Below, in pieces: positions 8,814 to 18,802 of a DNA stretch of 64,000 nucleotides. The stretch is from Ketobacter sp. MCCC 1A13808 (lineage in GTDB: Bacteria > Pseudomonadota > Gammaproteobacteria > Pseudomonadales > Ketobacteraceae). The translations under genes were made by a program, and so were the position numbers. Location: assembly GCF_009746715.1 (NCBI RefSeq), contig NZ_VRKW01000003.1, positions 62,001 through 126,000 of the forward strand. The letters run 5' to 3'. The notes beneath the pieces are model-generated. The model did not search any database and was not told where the DNA came from. It saw nothing but the letters and a program-made list of their open reading frames with translations. Position 1 is the stretch's first letter. The number at the start of each line of letters is the position of its first letter.

Positions 8814-9104
8814 CTACCAGGAAATCAGGACCCATTCGGGTACTAGAATCCGGTCTCCCGCATTGCGTGTGAAATTACCATCACCATTGGTGTCGACCAG
8901 CGAGTAAGGCACGCCTTGTTTGGGCACAACCCGGACGCCGTATATCTTTCCGTTAATCTGGTGAATATGCATGACTTTATCCTGCTCCTGCACAATGGTG
9001 ATGTCCGGCTCGGCTGCGATGGGCTCTTCGCCTGCTCTGGGTTCAACCCGGGCAAACAGATCCAGGGGCAGTGTGAGTAGGGCCAGGGCCAGTAGTCGCG
9101 TCAT
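8814..9104 (-). CDS. DUF2782 domain exported small protein
   Basis: A 96-residue protein with an N-terminal signal sequence (MTRLLALALLTLPLDLFA) followed by PDITIVQEQDKVMHIHQINGKIYGVRVVPKQG, the DUF2782 domain. Family members are commonly encoded just upstream of thrB in gammaproteobacteria and have no known function; a periplasmic location is expected. The ATG at 9104 is preferred over a TTG five codons upstream, because GCGAGAGA precedes it and the signal peptide then begins immediately. Confidence 0.85.
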   Translation of the reverse strand: MTRLLALALLTLPLDLFARVEPRAGEEPIAAEPDITIVQEQDKVMHIHQINGKIYGVRVVPKQGVPYSLVDTNGDGNFTRNAGDRILVPEWVLISW

Positions 9105-9479
9105 CGTATCTCTCGCCAAAATGGGTTATTTCACAATAGTTTATAGGGCTTTAGCTCATGAACAAAGCCAAGCTTTATTATGAAAATAGGACGGGTAAAA
9201 GATAAATGCGCGAATTTTTGCAGAAATATTGCTAACCTAGATGCCTAGTCAATTTTGAACAGATACGAAGTATGTGGAATTAGGGTCACGATTGAGGCTG
9301 GAGCGGACCGCAGATACGAGAGCTCTATTCTTAGTTATTCACTTTAAAAACAATCTGTTATTGGTTTCAAACAAGCGTTTGTTTTAAGTGGTATCGTGAA
9401 GTGTGACTTTATGGTTAAATTATCGCCCTTTTGAACTTGAGCTGATGGGGCGGTAATCACCGCAACAAAGGTCAATCGT
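9105..9479. other. Intergenic region between DUF2782 gene and panP
   Basis: About 370 bases without a convincing gene. It must contain the divergent promoters of panP and of the DUF2782-thrB operon. It is AT-rich and holds one small palindrome at 9369-9384. Nothing else was recognised. Confidence 0.4.
9369..9384. promoter_or_regulatory. Palindrome upstream of panP
   Basis: AAACAA and TTGTTT flank GCGT, giving a 16-base palindrome about 95 bases before the panP start. It could be an operator, but AT-rich palindromes of this size arise by chance in intergenic DNA. Confidence 0.25.
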
Positions 9480-11144
9480 ATGACGTACAAACCGCGATAT
9501 GCTGATGCCAGCATGGAATCTATGTACCGTATCTTCACGGTACCGGAAGCACCGGGTTCCACACTGGGCAATATAGATCAAAAACTTTCCCAGAATCTTG
9601 CCGGTTTCCTGCAGGATCATATTGTTGCTGTCGAAAAAGACCTGCGTGAATTACAAAAGGATTTTTCTGAATCAGAGATTCCGGAAAAGCCCATTTTTGT
9701 ATCGGATCAGGCGGATTTTTTGCTGGATAAAGTGGTGGCGCAATCGGTGCACACGGCGTCCCCCAGCTTTATCGGACACATGACCTCCGCCTTGCCCTAC
9801 TTTATGTTGCCGCTATCGCGCATCATGATTGCCCTGAACCAAAATCTGGTAAAAATTGAAACCTCCAAAGCCTTCACGCCCATGGAGCGCCAGGTTTTGG
9901 GGATGATTCATCGGCTCATTTATAATCAGAACGATGACTTTTACAATCAATGGATGCACGAGCCGGGATACTCCTTAGGCTCATTTTGTTCTGGCGGAAC
10001 CATCGCCAATATCACCGCGCTGTGGGTTGCACGCAACCAACGTTTTAATAAGCGAAAAGGATTTGCCGGAATTCAGCGCGAAGGTATTTATGGGGCATTG
10101 AAGCACTATGGTTATGAAGGTGCAGCGATCCTGGTGTCTGAGCGCGGGCATTATTCGTTGGGAAAAGCAGCGGATGTATTGGGTATCGGTCGTGATTTTC
10201 TGGTTTGTATTAAAGCCGATAACGAAAACAAAATCGATCTGGTTGAATTGCGTAAAAAGATTAAAGAACTGCAGAAAAACAAGATCGCTATTATAGGTAT
10301 GGTGGGTATTGCAGGCAGTTCAGAAACCGGTAGTGTGGATCCGCTGGATCAGATGGCCGACATTGCCGAAGAGGTTGATTGCCACTTTCATGTGGATGCC
10401 GCTTGGGGCGGACCCACGTTATTTTCTAAAAAATACGCCCATATCCTGAAAGGTGTGGAGCGGGCTGATTCAGTCACCATTGATGCCCATAAACAAATGT
10501 ATGTGCCGATGGGCGCGGGTATGGTGATCTTCCGTGATCCCAATCTGGTGTCTTCAATTGAACACCATGCTGAATATATCATTCGTAAAGGTTCAAAGGA
10601 TTTGGGTGCACATACTCTGGAAGGCTCGCGCCCCGGTATTGCCATGCTGCTGCATTCGGGCCTGCGTATAATCGGTCGTAGCGGGTATGAAATTCTGATT
10701 GAGCAGGGTATCGAAAAAGCCAAAGACTTTGCGGTGATGATAGAGAACGATCCGCATTTTGAATTGATCACCAAGCCAGAATTGAACATCCTCACCTATC
10801 GATATATGCCGGACTTTGTGAGGGAAAAGCTGGCCACGGCCAGCCCCCGGGAAGTGGATCAGATTCAGGACGTTTTAAACCGTTTAACCAAACGCATTCA
10901 GAAAGCACAACGGGCTCACGGCAAATCCTTTGTTTCCCGTACCACGTTAACCCCGGTTGAATACGACCGTCGCCGTACGGTGGTATTCCGTGTGGTGTTG
11001 GCAAACCCGTTGACCAGTCGTGAAATTCTGCAGGATGTTTTGGAAGAGCAGAAGCAACTCGTGATCAGTCAATCCTGTCATCAATGTATGCAGGAATTGT
11101 ATGCGTTATGCAATGTATCGCCCCTAAGAGTGAACGTCGGATAA
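9480..11144 (+). CDS. panP: PLP-dependent aspartate 1-decarboxylase PanP
   Basis: A 554-residue group II PLP decarboxylase. The PLP lysine is K338 (SVTIDAHKQM), with HVDAAWGG at 304-311 and the substrate-side GSFCSGGTIANI near 167-178. The N-terminal YRIFTVPEAPGSTLG and overall length fit PanP, the enzyme that makes beta-alanine for pantothenate in Vibrio and relatives lacking PanD; related glutamate decarboxylases are the alternative. No pan genes adjoin it. The ATG at 9480 gives the conserved N-terminus. An intrinsic terminator overlaps the stop codon, so it is probably monocistronic. Confidence 0.85.
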   Translation: MTYKPRYADASMESMYRIFTVPEAPGSTLGNIDQKLSQNLAGFLQDHIVAVEKDLRELQKDFSESEIPEKPIFVSDQADFLLDKVVAQSVHTASPSFIGHMTSALPYFMLPLSRIMIALNQNLVKIETSKAFTPMERQVLGMIHRLIYNQNDDFYNQWMHEPGYSLGSFCSGGTIANITALWVARNQRFNKRKGFAGIQREGIYGALKHYGYEGAAILVSERGHYSLGKAADVLGIGRDFLVCIKADNENKIDLVELRKKIKELQKNKIAIIGMVGIAGSSETGSVDPLDQMADIAEEVDCHFHVDAAWGGPTLFSKKYAHILKGVERADSVTIDAHKQMYVPMGAGMVIFRDPNLVSSIEHHAEYIIRKGSKDLGAHTLEGSRPGIAMLLHSGLRIIGRSGYEILIEQGIEKAKDFAVMIENDPHFELITKPELNILTYRYMPDFVREKLATASPREVDQIQDVLNRLTKRIQKAQRAHGKSFVSRTTLTPVEYDRRRTVVFRVVLANPLTSREILQDVLEEQKQLVISQSCHQCMQELYALCNVSPLRVNVG

Positions 11145-11169
11145 AACTTGCTGCGAACAGCAAGTTTTA
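11142..11169 (+). terminator. Intrinsic terminator of panP
   Basis: AAAACTTGCTG (11143-11153) and CAGCAAGTTTT (11158-11168) form a perfect 11-base stem, extended by one more A-T pair, around a CGAA loop, ending in four T. The hairpin begins inside the panP stop codon. It may also work for the convergent porin gene. Confidence 0.85.
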
Positions 11170-11182
11170 GGCTGCTTTCAAT

Positions 11183-12412
11183 TTAAAATGCGTATTTAGC
11201 GGAAAACTGAAGGCGGGTAACGTTGCCGGAAGCGCCGCTTTCTATTTCTTTGTCACCGTAAATTAATTCGCCTCCAAGATCCAATGCGGCCACCGGTTTA
11301 TAGACTAAATTGGCGTGCAGTGTCTGATACTCTTTAGCGGCAGTGAGTCCGGCTTCCGCGGGATTATCAGCGCCTGCAGCAGAGACGGAAAAGCTGGATC
11401 GCCATTGTTCATCCCATAAATGCCGGTAGGCAACAACAACGCCCCACTCGTCGATCAGGTCGACCCCGCCTGCGGGGGTGATCGCACCGCCGCGAAAGGC
11501 ATTCAATCCCATATAGCGTCCCAGAGCGTTACCTTGGTTTATCATTACGCGCAGATCATCACCGGATTCGCCGATGGCGATTTTGCCCGCCAGGCTGATG
11601 GCATAACCATAATCACTGTCATCGGTCACGCCGTCGTTGTAGGCCAGTTCACGCAGCATCACGGAGGCACTGAGATTGGTTTTTGCATCACCGAAATTGT
11701 AGCGGGCGATCAGGTCTGGAATCTGGTTGTCGTCATAGGGGTTTTGGGTGCCACTATAGAAAGTAGAGGACGGGTTTTCCAACGCAAATTGAAAGGCGCC
11801 GCTGGTATAGCGAACCTGGGCCTGTCGTACGAAGATGGTGCCCACCGGTCCGACAAAATCCAGCAGATCCGGTAACGCACTAACATTAAAAAATGTGGTC
11901 CAGGTTTGCCCGAACAACCATTTATCCCAGGTGAAGTAGGCGTGTCTGATACGGGGCGCGTATGAATTGCTGACACGCTCATTGCCGTCACCACCACCTT
12001 CGAAATCGATCTCAATATGCCCGTTGATCACGCCGGCGCTGGTTTGGGTTGCGGATTTCAACCACAGCCGCGTTTCTTTGGCATTGAAATGGGTATTCAT
12101 ATCACCGCTGGAGCCGCCCACCGGAATGGTGGATGGCACCAAGAAATCCTCGCCGATACCAGCGCTGGCTCCACTGCCGTCACTGTATTCAGATACCTGC
12201 CCGTCAAACTTAATGTAACCGCCGTAAGACAACGTTGTGCCGGAATCGGCAGCCGATTGCGCCGATCCGGTTGCAGAGCCGGATCGGGCTTCTTTGAGGG
12301 ATTGAATCTCCTGTTCCAGGCGGTCGATGCGGTCATCCACTTCATTTGCCTGGGTGAGAGCGGGAGCCAAGCTGGTTGTTATCACAGCCGCGGCGAGCAT
12401 GCGTCGTTTCAT
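11183..12412 (-). CDS. DcaP-like outer membrane porin
   Basis: A 409-residue protein with a signal peptide (MKRRMLAAAVITTSLAPALTQA), a short coiled coil (VDDRIDRLEQEIQSLKEA), and then a beta-barrel rich in alternating aromatic strands ending in FSAKYAF. This order fits DcaP-type trimeric porins, whose coiled coil extends into the periplasm and which take up small anions such as dicarboxylates. The ATG at 12412 is chosen over one 27 codons upstream because AAAGG precedes it and a clean signal peptide follows. It diverges from acs, with an inverted repeat between the two, hinting at co-regulation with carboxylate use. Confidence 0.85.
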   Translation of the reverse strand: MKRRMLAAAVITTSLAPALTQANEVDDRIDRLEQEIQSLKEARSGSATGSAQSAADSGTTLSYGGYIKFDGQVSEYSDGSGASAGIGEDFLVPSTIPVGGSSGDMNTHFNAKETRLWLKSATQTSAGVINGHIEIDFEGGGDGNERVSNSYAPRIRHAYFTWDKWLFGQTWTTFFNVSALPDLLDFVGPVGTIFVRQAQVRYTSGAFQFALENPSSTFYSGTQNPYDDNQIPDLIARYNFGDAKTNLSASVMLRELAYNDGVTDDSDYGYAISLAGKIAIGESGDDLRVMINQGNALGRYMGLNAFRGGAITPAGGVDLIDEWGVVVAYRHLWDEQWRSSFSVSAAGADNPAEAGLTAAKEYQTLHANLVYKPVAALDLGGELIYGDKEIESGASGNVTRLQFSAKYAF

Positions 12413-12494
12413 GGTGTCACCTTTGTCCTGTTGTTGTTTTATGGAGCACACCCGCAAGGCTGTAACAAATCGGTCACAGGTAGTATTAGCCAAA

Positions 12495-12510
12495 GGTCGA
12501 AGTCTCGACC
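12495..12510. promoter_or_regulatory. Inverted repeat between DcaP-like porin gene and acs
   Basis: GGTCGA-AGTC-TCGACC has perfect 6-base arms and lies about 80 bases from both divergent start codons; CCAAAG occurs directly on each side. A site for the CrbR/ErdR response regulator encoded nearby is a guess, not shown by the sequence. Confidence 0.35.
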
Positions 12511-12588
12511 AAAGTCTAATTCCGGCGCTCCGCGATCAGGCTCAGACTGGCCGTCACGTTACCAGCAATAGAAGCGGGAGACAGAGCT

Positions 12589-14511
12589 TTGAATAATGTC
12601 GTTCATTCGCAAGATTCAGCGCAAGATCAATATGTTATGGAGTACGCCAGAAGTGTACAGTCACCCAATGCCTATTGGGGGGAGCAGGCGAAGCGTCTGC
12701 ATTGGATCAAGCCGTTCTACAGCGTAAAGAATGTCTCCTTTGATCCTGAAAACGTGTCTATTCGTTGGTTTGAGGATGGTTATCTGAATGTTTGTGAAAA
12801 TTGCGTCGACCGCCATTTAGCGAACAACGCGGACAAAACGGCCATTATCTGGGAGCCCGACAGTATCGGTGCGCCCAGATTAATCTCCTACCGGGAGTTG
12901 CACGACGAGGTTTGCCGGTTAGCGAGTGGAATGAAAGCGTTAGGCGTGCGCAAGGGGGATCGTGTGGCCATATATTTGCCCATGATTCCGGAGGCGATCT
13001 TTTCCATGTTGGCCTGTGCGCGTATCGGTGCCATTCATTCCGTGGTGTTTGGTGGCTTTTCACCGGAGGCGTTGGCCGGCCGGATAGAAGACTGCGGGGC
13101 AAAACTGGTCATTACTGCGGATGAAGGACTGCGTGGAGGCCGTTGTATCCCGCTTAAACACAACGTGGATGCCGCCCTGGCGCATCCCGGAATCAGTACC
13201 GTGAGCCACGTCATCGTGATGCGCCACACCCATGGGGAAATTCAGTGGAATGATCAGCGTGACGTGGATTATCAGGCACTCACCCGGTCGGCCAGTCCCG
13301 ACTGCGCAGCGGAGCCCATGAACGCGGAAGATCCGCTTTTTATCCTCTACACCTCGGGCTCCACCGGAAAGCCGAAAGGGGTGCTTCACAGCAGTGGCGG
13401 GTATCTGGTATATGCCGCTTACAGCCACGAGCGGGTATTCGATTACCAGCCAGGGGATGTCTATTGGTGCACTGCCGACGTGGGCTGGATCACCGGGCAT
13501 TCCTATGTGGTATACGGGCCGTTAGCCAATGGTGCCACCACACTTATGTGCGAGGGCCTGCCCAACTATCCCGATGAGACCCGCCTGGGTGAAATTATCG
13601 ATACTCACAACGTTTCCACCCTCTACACAGCGCCCACCGCGATCCGGGCGTTTATGGCTAAAGGCGATGCGCCGTTCCGGGATTCCCGCCGCAGTACCCT
13701 GAAAATCATCGCCACCGCCGGGGAGCCGATTAATCCCGCGGCCTGGAATTGGTACCACGACGTGGTGGGGCGCGGTCAGGCCCAGGTGATTGATACCTGG
13801 TGGCAGACGGAAACCGGCGGTGTCATGATCACGCCTTTGCCCGGCGTGGACCGCCATAAACCGGGCGCAGCGACCCAGCCTTTTTTCGGCGTTTGCCCGC
13901 AATTGGTGGATAACGAAGGCCATGAAATTGAAGGACCGGGTGAAGGTAATCTGGTCATTACCGACAGTTGGCCGGGGCAGATGCGCACATTGTGGGGTGA
14001 TCATGAGCGGTTTGTGCAGACCTATTTCAGCGCCTTCCCCGGTAAGTATTGTTCCGGTGACGGAGCGCGGCGTGACGAGCAAGGAGATTACTGGATCACC
14101 GGGCGGGTAGACGACGTTATTAATGTTGCCGGACATCGGCTGGGTACGGCGGAAATAGAAAGCGCGCTGGTGGCTCATGGCAAGGTAGCCGAGGCTGCTG
14201 TGGTCGGCTGTCCGCACGATCTCAAAGGGCAGGGGATTTATATCTATGTCACGCTGAATCAGGGTTTCCTGCCTAGTCCCGAAATTCATGAGGAACTAAG
14301 ACAGTGGGTGCGCAAAGAAATCGGGCCGGTAGCATCCCCTGATTGGATCCAGTTTGCCCGTGATTTGCCGAAAACCCGATCCGGTAAGATTATGCGGCGT
14401 ATCCTGCGTAAGATTGCGGCCAATGAGTTTGACCAGTTAGGCGATGTGTCAACCCTGGCGGATCCGGCGGTCGTGCCGCAATTAGTCGACGCGCGGGTTA
14501 ACCGGGCTTGA
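12589..14511 (+). CDS. acs: Acetyl-CoA synthetase
   Basis: The 640-residue product makes acetyl-CoA from acetate, ATP and CoA through acetyl-AMP. Signatures are [14 protein letters not shown] (ATP-binding P-loop of the ANL superfamily), [29 protein letters not shown] (hinge and A8) and [16 protein letters not shown], whose Lys is the catalytic residue and acetylation site. Length fits Acs (about 650). The start is a TTG at 12589 with GGGAG in front; the first internal ATG is 16 codons later and would clip the conserved N-terminus. The response regulator gene follows by 73 bases. Confidence 0.95.
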   Translation: MNNVVHSQDSAQDQYVMEYARSVQSPNAYWGEQAKRLHWIKPFYSVKNVSFDPENVSIRWFEDGYLNVCENCVDRHLANNADKTAIIWEPDSIGAPRLISYRELHDEVCRLASGMKALGVRKGDRVAIYLPMIPEAIFSMLACARIGAIHSVVFGGFSPEALAGRIEDCGAKLVITADEGLRGGRCIPLKHNVDAALAHPGISTVSHVIVMRHTHGEIQWNDQRDVDYQALTRSASPDCAAEPMNAEDPLFILYTSGSTGKPKGVLHSSGGYLVYAAYSHERVFDYQPGDVYWCTADVGWITGHSYVVYGPLANGATTLMCEGLPNYPDETRLGEIIDTHNVSTLYTAPTAIRAFMAKGDAPFRDSRRSTLKIIATAGEPINPAAWNWYHDVVGRGQAQVIDTWWQTETGGVMITPLPGVDRHKPGAATQPFFGVCPQLVDNEGHEIEGPGEGNLVITDSWPGQMRTLWGDHERFVQTYFSAFPGKYCSGDGARRDEQGDYWITGRVDDVINVAGHRLGTAEIESALVAHGKVAEAAVVGCPHDLKGQGIYIYVTLNQGFLPSPEIHEELRQWVRKEIGPVASPDWIQFARDLPKTRSGKIMRRILRKIAANEFDQLGDVSTLADPAVVPQLVDARVNRA

Positions 14512-14534
14512 TCATTTTATTTGACCTGGTCTGG

Positions 14535-14558
14535 GAGCATCACCACAATGGTGCGCTC
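14535..14558 (+). other. Hairpin between acs and the response regulator gene
   Basis: CACCA-CAA-TGGTG, flanked by GAGC and GCTC, forms a short stem with one bulge. There is no T run, so it is not a standard terminator; it could mark RNA processing or simply be chance. Confidence 0.3.
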
Positions 14559-14584
14559 ATGTTACAACAGATGAATAGACTCTA

Positions 14585-15256
14585 ATGGCGCTACAGGGAT
14601 ACATTCTGATCGCTGATGATCATCCGCTGTTCCGGATGGCATTAAAGCAGGCAGTGATGCAATCGTTTCCGCAAGCAACGGTAGTGGAAGCGGAGAGTAT
14701 CGATCAGTTGGAAAAGACCACAGAATCGAATCAGGATTTTTCACTGTTGTTGCTGGATCTTAATATGCCGGGCGCTCATGGGTTTTCCGGTCTGATTTAT
14801 TTGCGAGACCGCTATCAGGATACACCGCTGATTGTTGTTTCTGCCTCTGAAGAAGCCCATGTTATTTACAAGGCGCTGGAATTTGGCGCCAACGGCTTCA
14901 TCCCCAAATCGGCAGCCCTGGATGAAATGGTGGCCGCCATTGACGCCATTTGTCGCGGCGAACGCTGGTGGCCTGCTAATGTGATGCCGCAACAAAATCC
15001 TTTGTTAAATGATCAACACCGGGATCTGGCGAAAAGCATTGCGTCTTTAACACCACAGCAGTTTCGTGTTCTGGGGATGTTGGCAGAGGGACAATTAAAC
15101 AAACAGATCGCGTATGAACTGAACGTGTCAGAAGCCACGATCAAAGCGCATATGACCGCCATCTTTCGCAAGCTAGGGGTGCGCAACCGGACTCAGGCGG
15201 TGATTCGTTTGCAGCAACTGGACGTTGAATATCTTCCCGTTCCAGGAACGGAATAG
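14585..15256 (+). CDS. LuxR-family response regulator, CrbR/ErdR type
   Basis: A 223-residue two-domain regulator. The receiver has acidic DD at 11-12, the phospho-acceptor D58 (LLLLDLNMPG) and a Lys near 105 (IPKS). The LuxR-type DNA-binding domain is at about 150-215 (TPQQFRVLGMLAEGQLNKQIAYELNVSEATIKAHM). Its place just after acs and tail-to-tail with a transporter-kinase matches the CrbSR system of Vibrio and MxtR/ErdR of Pseudomonas, in which this regulator activates acs. The ribosome site is weak. The assignment to that system rests on context as well as domain order. Confidence 0.87.
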   Translation: MALQGYILIADDHPLFRMALKQAVMQSFPQATVVEAESIDQLEKTTESNQDFSLLLLDLNMPGAHGFSGLIYLRDRYQDTPLIVVSASEEAHVIYKALEFGANGFIPKSAALDEMVAAIDAICRGERWWPANVMPQQNPLLNDQHRDLAKSIASLTPQQFRVLGMLAEGQLNKQIAYELNVSEATIKAHMTAIFRKLGVRNRTQAVIRLQQLDVEYLPVPGTE

Positions 15257-15277
15257 ACGGGTAATTGGAATCCTGAA

Positions 15278-18200
15278 TTATCCGAGAATGTCGCGCATGG
15301 CCCGCTGCAATGCTTCTGCCGTGATCGGTTTTTGTAAAAAATAATAGCCCCGGTCGGCTGCTTTCGTTCTCACTAATTCCGAATGATCTGCCGTCATTAG
15401 AATGGCGGGAACGACATCGTCCCAGCAATCGTCCAGTGCTTCAATCACATCAAAGCCGATTTCATCATCCAGTTGATAGTCCACTAATAAGATATCCGGC
15501 GCGTTGTTCATATTTTTGGCCGCTGCCACTGCTTCCTGCAAAGAGGAGGTCGCCACGCCCGAACATTGCCATTGATTCAGCAAACTCTGGATGCTGGCCA
15601 GAATCATGTCTTCATTATCGACACAAAATACGGTGATGCCACGTATTTCCAATTCCCTGGGCGATATCGCGGCGGGGGAAGCAAGCACGGGTGCCTCAAC
15701 CAAAGGAACATGGAGTGAAAATACCGTGCCCTCGCCCTCGTTCGACCTCACTCTCAGTGGGTGACCCAGTAGATTGCAGATACGTTGTGAGATAGCCAGG
15801 CCCAAACCGAGCCCCTTGCTCTCAACACCAGGATGTTTGTCGTACCGTACTACCCGGTGAAATTCTTTAAAAATTAATTCTAATTGGTCTTCAGGGATAC
15901 CGACTCCGGAATCCCAAATCTGGATCTCGATAAATCCGTGCCGGCGCCGGCACCCCAACAGAATTTTACCCTCGGGCGTGTAGCGAACTGCATTGAGCAG
16001 TAGATTTTGTAACACCCGGCGCAAGAGCTTGTCGTCACTTTTGATCCATTGTTGGCAGTTCACCCAATGTAAAGACAGCCCTTTCTGCGCGGCGATGACC
16101 CGGAATTCCGATGCCAGGCTGGTCATCAGGGATTGCAATTGAAATACCGATACATTGGGTTTGATAGTGCCGGTATCCAGGCGGCTGATATCCAGTAAGG
16201 TATTGATCAAATGCTCGGCCACCCGCAACGAATTGTCGATATGGCGAATGATACCCAGCTCCTCTTCGCATTGCCCGGCACTGTTTTTTATTTGCAGTCG
16301 TTGCTGTAGTGAGGAGGTAAACAGGTGCGCAGCGTTGAGTGGTTGCATAAGATCGTGACCCGCTGCGGCCAAAAAGCGTGTTTTGCCTTCGTTTGCAGTG
16401 TGCAAAGCCGCATTGGCGTTGGACAGGGCACGGGTGCGATCCTGCACCATCATTTCCAGGCTCTCATTCATTTGCCGCAGGGCGCGCTCATCCATTTTGT
16501 TTTCTGTGATATCCAGATAAGTGCTGACAAAGCCACCGCCAGGCATCGGGTTGCCGCGTACTTCTATAAAAACACCGTTAGGAAGTTCCCGCTCAAATCG
16601 GTGTGGACCGCCCTTCTGCAATAGTTTAACGCGACGGTTTATGTGTTCATCAAATTTGGCCTTATTCTCAAGCTCCCCGTAAAACCCCCTCTCCGCGTTA
16701 AAGCGATAAACATCGGAAATGGGCCGGCCCAATTGAATTAAGCCGTCGGGATAATCAAATAAATTCACATAGGTGCTATTCCAGGCCACGATATTCAGGT
16801 CTTTATCCACCACGCAAATACCGTGAGAAATGGTTTCAATCGTGGTTTGCAAAAGTTGATGATTGAACTGAATTAATTCGGCGGCTTCGTCCATCATCGC
16901 TACGGCAGTGGAACTGTCTTCGCTGTGCTTGGTTAGCATGGAACCCAGCAGAATGCGCGCGGAGCTGGCCCCCATTACACGGGCCAGTAACTTTTCCGTG
17001 AATCGAAAAAGATCGATTGTCGCAGGCAGATGAGTATCCGTTATGCTGGCGGTATTCAGCTGGTAGTTTTGGAAAGCCTGTTCAGCGGTTTTTGTTCCGA
17101 TACAGCGAATGGCAATGTCTTTCAGGTCTTGCACACTGATGTTCGCCGAATGATAACGCCCCACTAGGTTTTCAAACTGAGTAGGAATATCCACAAATAA
17201 AATAGCCTGGCTGCGATCAATGGTTTGATGTTGCGTAATTTTGGAGAAATAAATGTAACAGACCAGATTGGCAATCAGGCTCCAGAACACGCCATGGGAA
17301 AGTGGGTCAAGCCCTTCCAGACCAAACAAGGCGTAAGGCCGAATCAAACCAAAACCAAATAATCCATGCTGAGCAAGGTGATCGACGATATTGTGTGGCA
17401 GTACCACGGGCAGCAGTAAGCAATAGAACCACACAATGAAGCCCGCCATAATGCCCAGTGCGGCACCCCGTTTATGCCCCTGTTTCCAATACAACCCGCC
17501 GATCAAGGCCGGTGCAAATTGACTAACCGCTGCGAACGACAGCAGGCCGATGCTGGCCAGCGCGTCAAAGCGGATAAATAAATCATTGAGCGCATAGGCC
17601 AGAAACAAAATCAGAAAAATGGAAATACGGCGTATTCGTCTTACCAGGGGGGTGATTGGATCAGGTAGATTTCCCAAGCGTGTGGCGCGATTCAGATACA
17701 CCGGAATCACTAATTCATTACAGATCATAATGCTCAGGGCGACACTGGAGACAATGACCATGCCGGTGGCAGCGGATACCCCTCCCAAAAAACTTAACAG
17801 GGTCAAGGCCTGTTGATTGAAGTGAGCGGGTAACGTCAGAATGTAGTGATCGGCAGTGGCTGTTTGGCCAGGCAGAAATGTGAGACCACCCATGGCAATC
17901 GGCACCACAAAAACAGAAAACAAAGCCAGATATAAAGGGAAAATCCAGCGTGCCTTTTTCAGATCTGCACTGCGCCGGTTTTCTACGACCGTGACATGAA
18001 ATTGTCGTGGCAAACAAATGATCGCCATCATGGCCAGTAATGTTTGGGTGAAAAAGCCCTGATCAAAAAAATCCGTTGCAAAGCGTTCGCGAATGGCCGC
18101 ATTGCTAACGCCGACATCGATCATATTGCTGATGCCGCCGAAGGCGGGCCAGATGACATAAATGCCCACCACAACAAAGGCGAGCAGCTTCACAATACTT

Positions 18201-18781
18201 TCAAAACCGATCGCCAGCATGAGTCCATTCTGGTGTTCGTTGGCGTCAATATGTCGGGTGCCGAACAGGACCGAGAACATGGCCATTAACAACGCCACCG
18301 CAAACGCACTGTTTATCGGGAGCTGTGTTTCATTAGCCGGAGTTAGCACATCGAATGCCATGGTGACGGCTTTCAATTGCAAAGTGATGTACGGAATGGT
18401 GCCGGCTATGGCGACCAGGGTGACCAGAATGGCCAACGGTTGGGATTTACCATAACGGGAGGCAATAAAATCGGCGATGGAGGTAATGCCCTGTTGCTTG
18501 CTGATCGTGATGATTTTGAACAGCAGCGGCGTGGCCAGGGTAAAAATCAGAATCGGGCCGAGGTAGATGGGAAGATAATCCCAACCGTTATTCGCCGCTT
18601 GGCCCACTGCACCAAAAAACGTCCATGAGGTGCAATAGACCGCTAGGGTCAGACTGTACAGCCAAGGGCTATTCAGGGCTTGCCGGGAGCGTGCCGGTTT
18701 AAGGTCGCCGAACCAGGCTATGAAAAACAGTAAGCAGGTATAGGCCAGGGCGAAGCTGGCCAGAATCCATCCGGAAAACAT
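15278..18781 (-). CDS. SSS-transporter hybrid sensor histidine kinase, CrbS/MxtR type
   Basis: A 1167-residue inner-membrane protein. Residues 1-520 form a sodium:solute symporter domain with about 13 membrane helices; 560-640 match the STAC linker (IRCIGTKTAEQAF); a PAS domain is at about 655-770; the histidine kinase has GHDLMQPLN with the phospho-His near 810 and an ATPase domain with GVGIPEDQL and GLGLAIS; the receiver follows at 1045-1165 with Asp near 1100 (DILLVDYQL). This is the architecture of CrbS/MxtR, which signals to the LuxR regulator encoded convergently 21 bases away. It could sense or transport a small carboxylate. Confidence 0.92.
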   Translation of the reverse strand: MFSGWILASFALAYTCLLFFIAWFGDLKPARSRQALNSPWLYSLTLAVYCTSWTFFGAVGQAANNGWDYLPIYLGPILIFTLATPLLFKIITISKQQGITSIADFIASRYGKSQPLAILVTLVAIAGTIPYITLQLKAVTMAFDVLTPANETQLPINSAFAVALLMAMFSVLFGTRHIDANEHQNGLMLAIGFESIVKLLAFVVVGIYVIWPAFGGISNMIDVGVSNAAIRERFATDFFDQGFFTQTLLAMMAIICLPRQFHVTVVENRRSADLKKARWIFPLYLALFSVFVVPIAMGGLTFLPGQTATADHYILTLPAHFNQQALTLLSFLGGVSAATGMVIVSSVALSIMICNELVIPVYLNRATRLGNLPDPITPLVRRIRRISIFLILFLAYALNDLFIRFDALASIGLLSFAAVSQFAPALIGGLYWKQGHKRGAALGIMAGFIVWFYCLLLPVVLPHNIVDHLAQHGLFGFGLIRPYALFGLEGLDPLSHGVFWSLIANLVCYIYFSKITQHQTIDRSQAILFVDIPTQFENLVGRYHSANISVQDLKDIAIRCIGTKTAEQAFQNYQLNTASITDTHLPATIDLFRFTEKLLARVMGASSARILLGSMLTKHSEDSSTAVAMMDEAAELIQFNHQLLQTTIETISHGICVVDKDLNIVAWNSTYVNLFDYPDGLIQLGRPISDVYRFNAERGFYGELENKAKFDEHINRRVKLLQKGGPHRFERELPNGVFIEVRGNPMPGGGFVSTYLDITENKMDERALRQMNESLEMMVQDRTRALSNANAALHTANEGKTRFLAAAGHDLMQPLNAAHLFTSSLQQRLQIKNSAGQCEEELGIIRHIDNSLRVAEHLINTLLDISRLDTGTIKPNVSVFQLQSLMTSLASEFRVIAAQKGLSLHWVNCQQWIKSDDKLLRRVLQNLLLNAVRYTPEGKILLGCRRRHGFIEIQIWDSGVGIPEDQLELIFKEFHRVVRYDKHPGVESKGLGLGLAISQRICNLLGHPLRVRSNEGEGTVFSLHVPLVEAPVLASPAAISPRELEIRGITVFCVDNEDMILASIQSLLNQWQCSGVATSSLQEAVAAAKNMNNAPDILLVDYQLDDEIGFDVIEALDDCWDDVVPAILMTADHSELVRTKAADRGYYFLQKPITAEALQRAMRDILG

Positions 18782-18802
18782 ACCTCCGCCCTTTTATCGC
18801 AG

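Noticed and set aside
13522-14289. Long open frame opposite acs (255 codons)
   Set aside because: Antisense shadow of a well-supported gene; composition follows the acs codon pattern and no family motif is visible.
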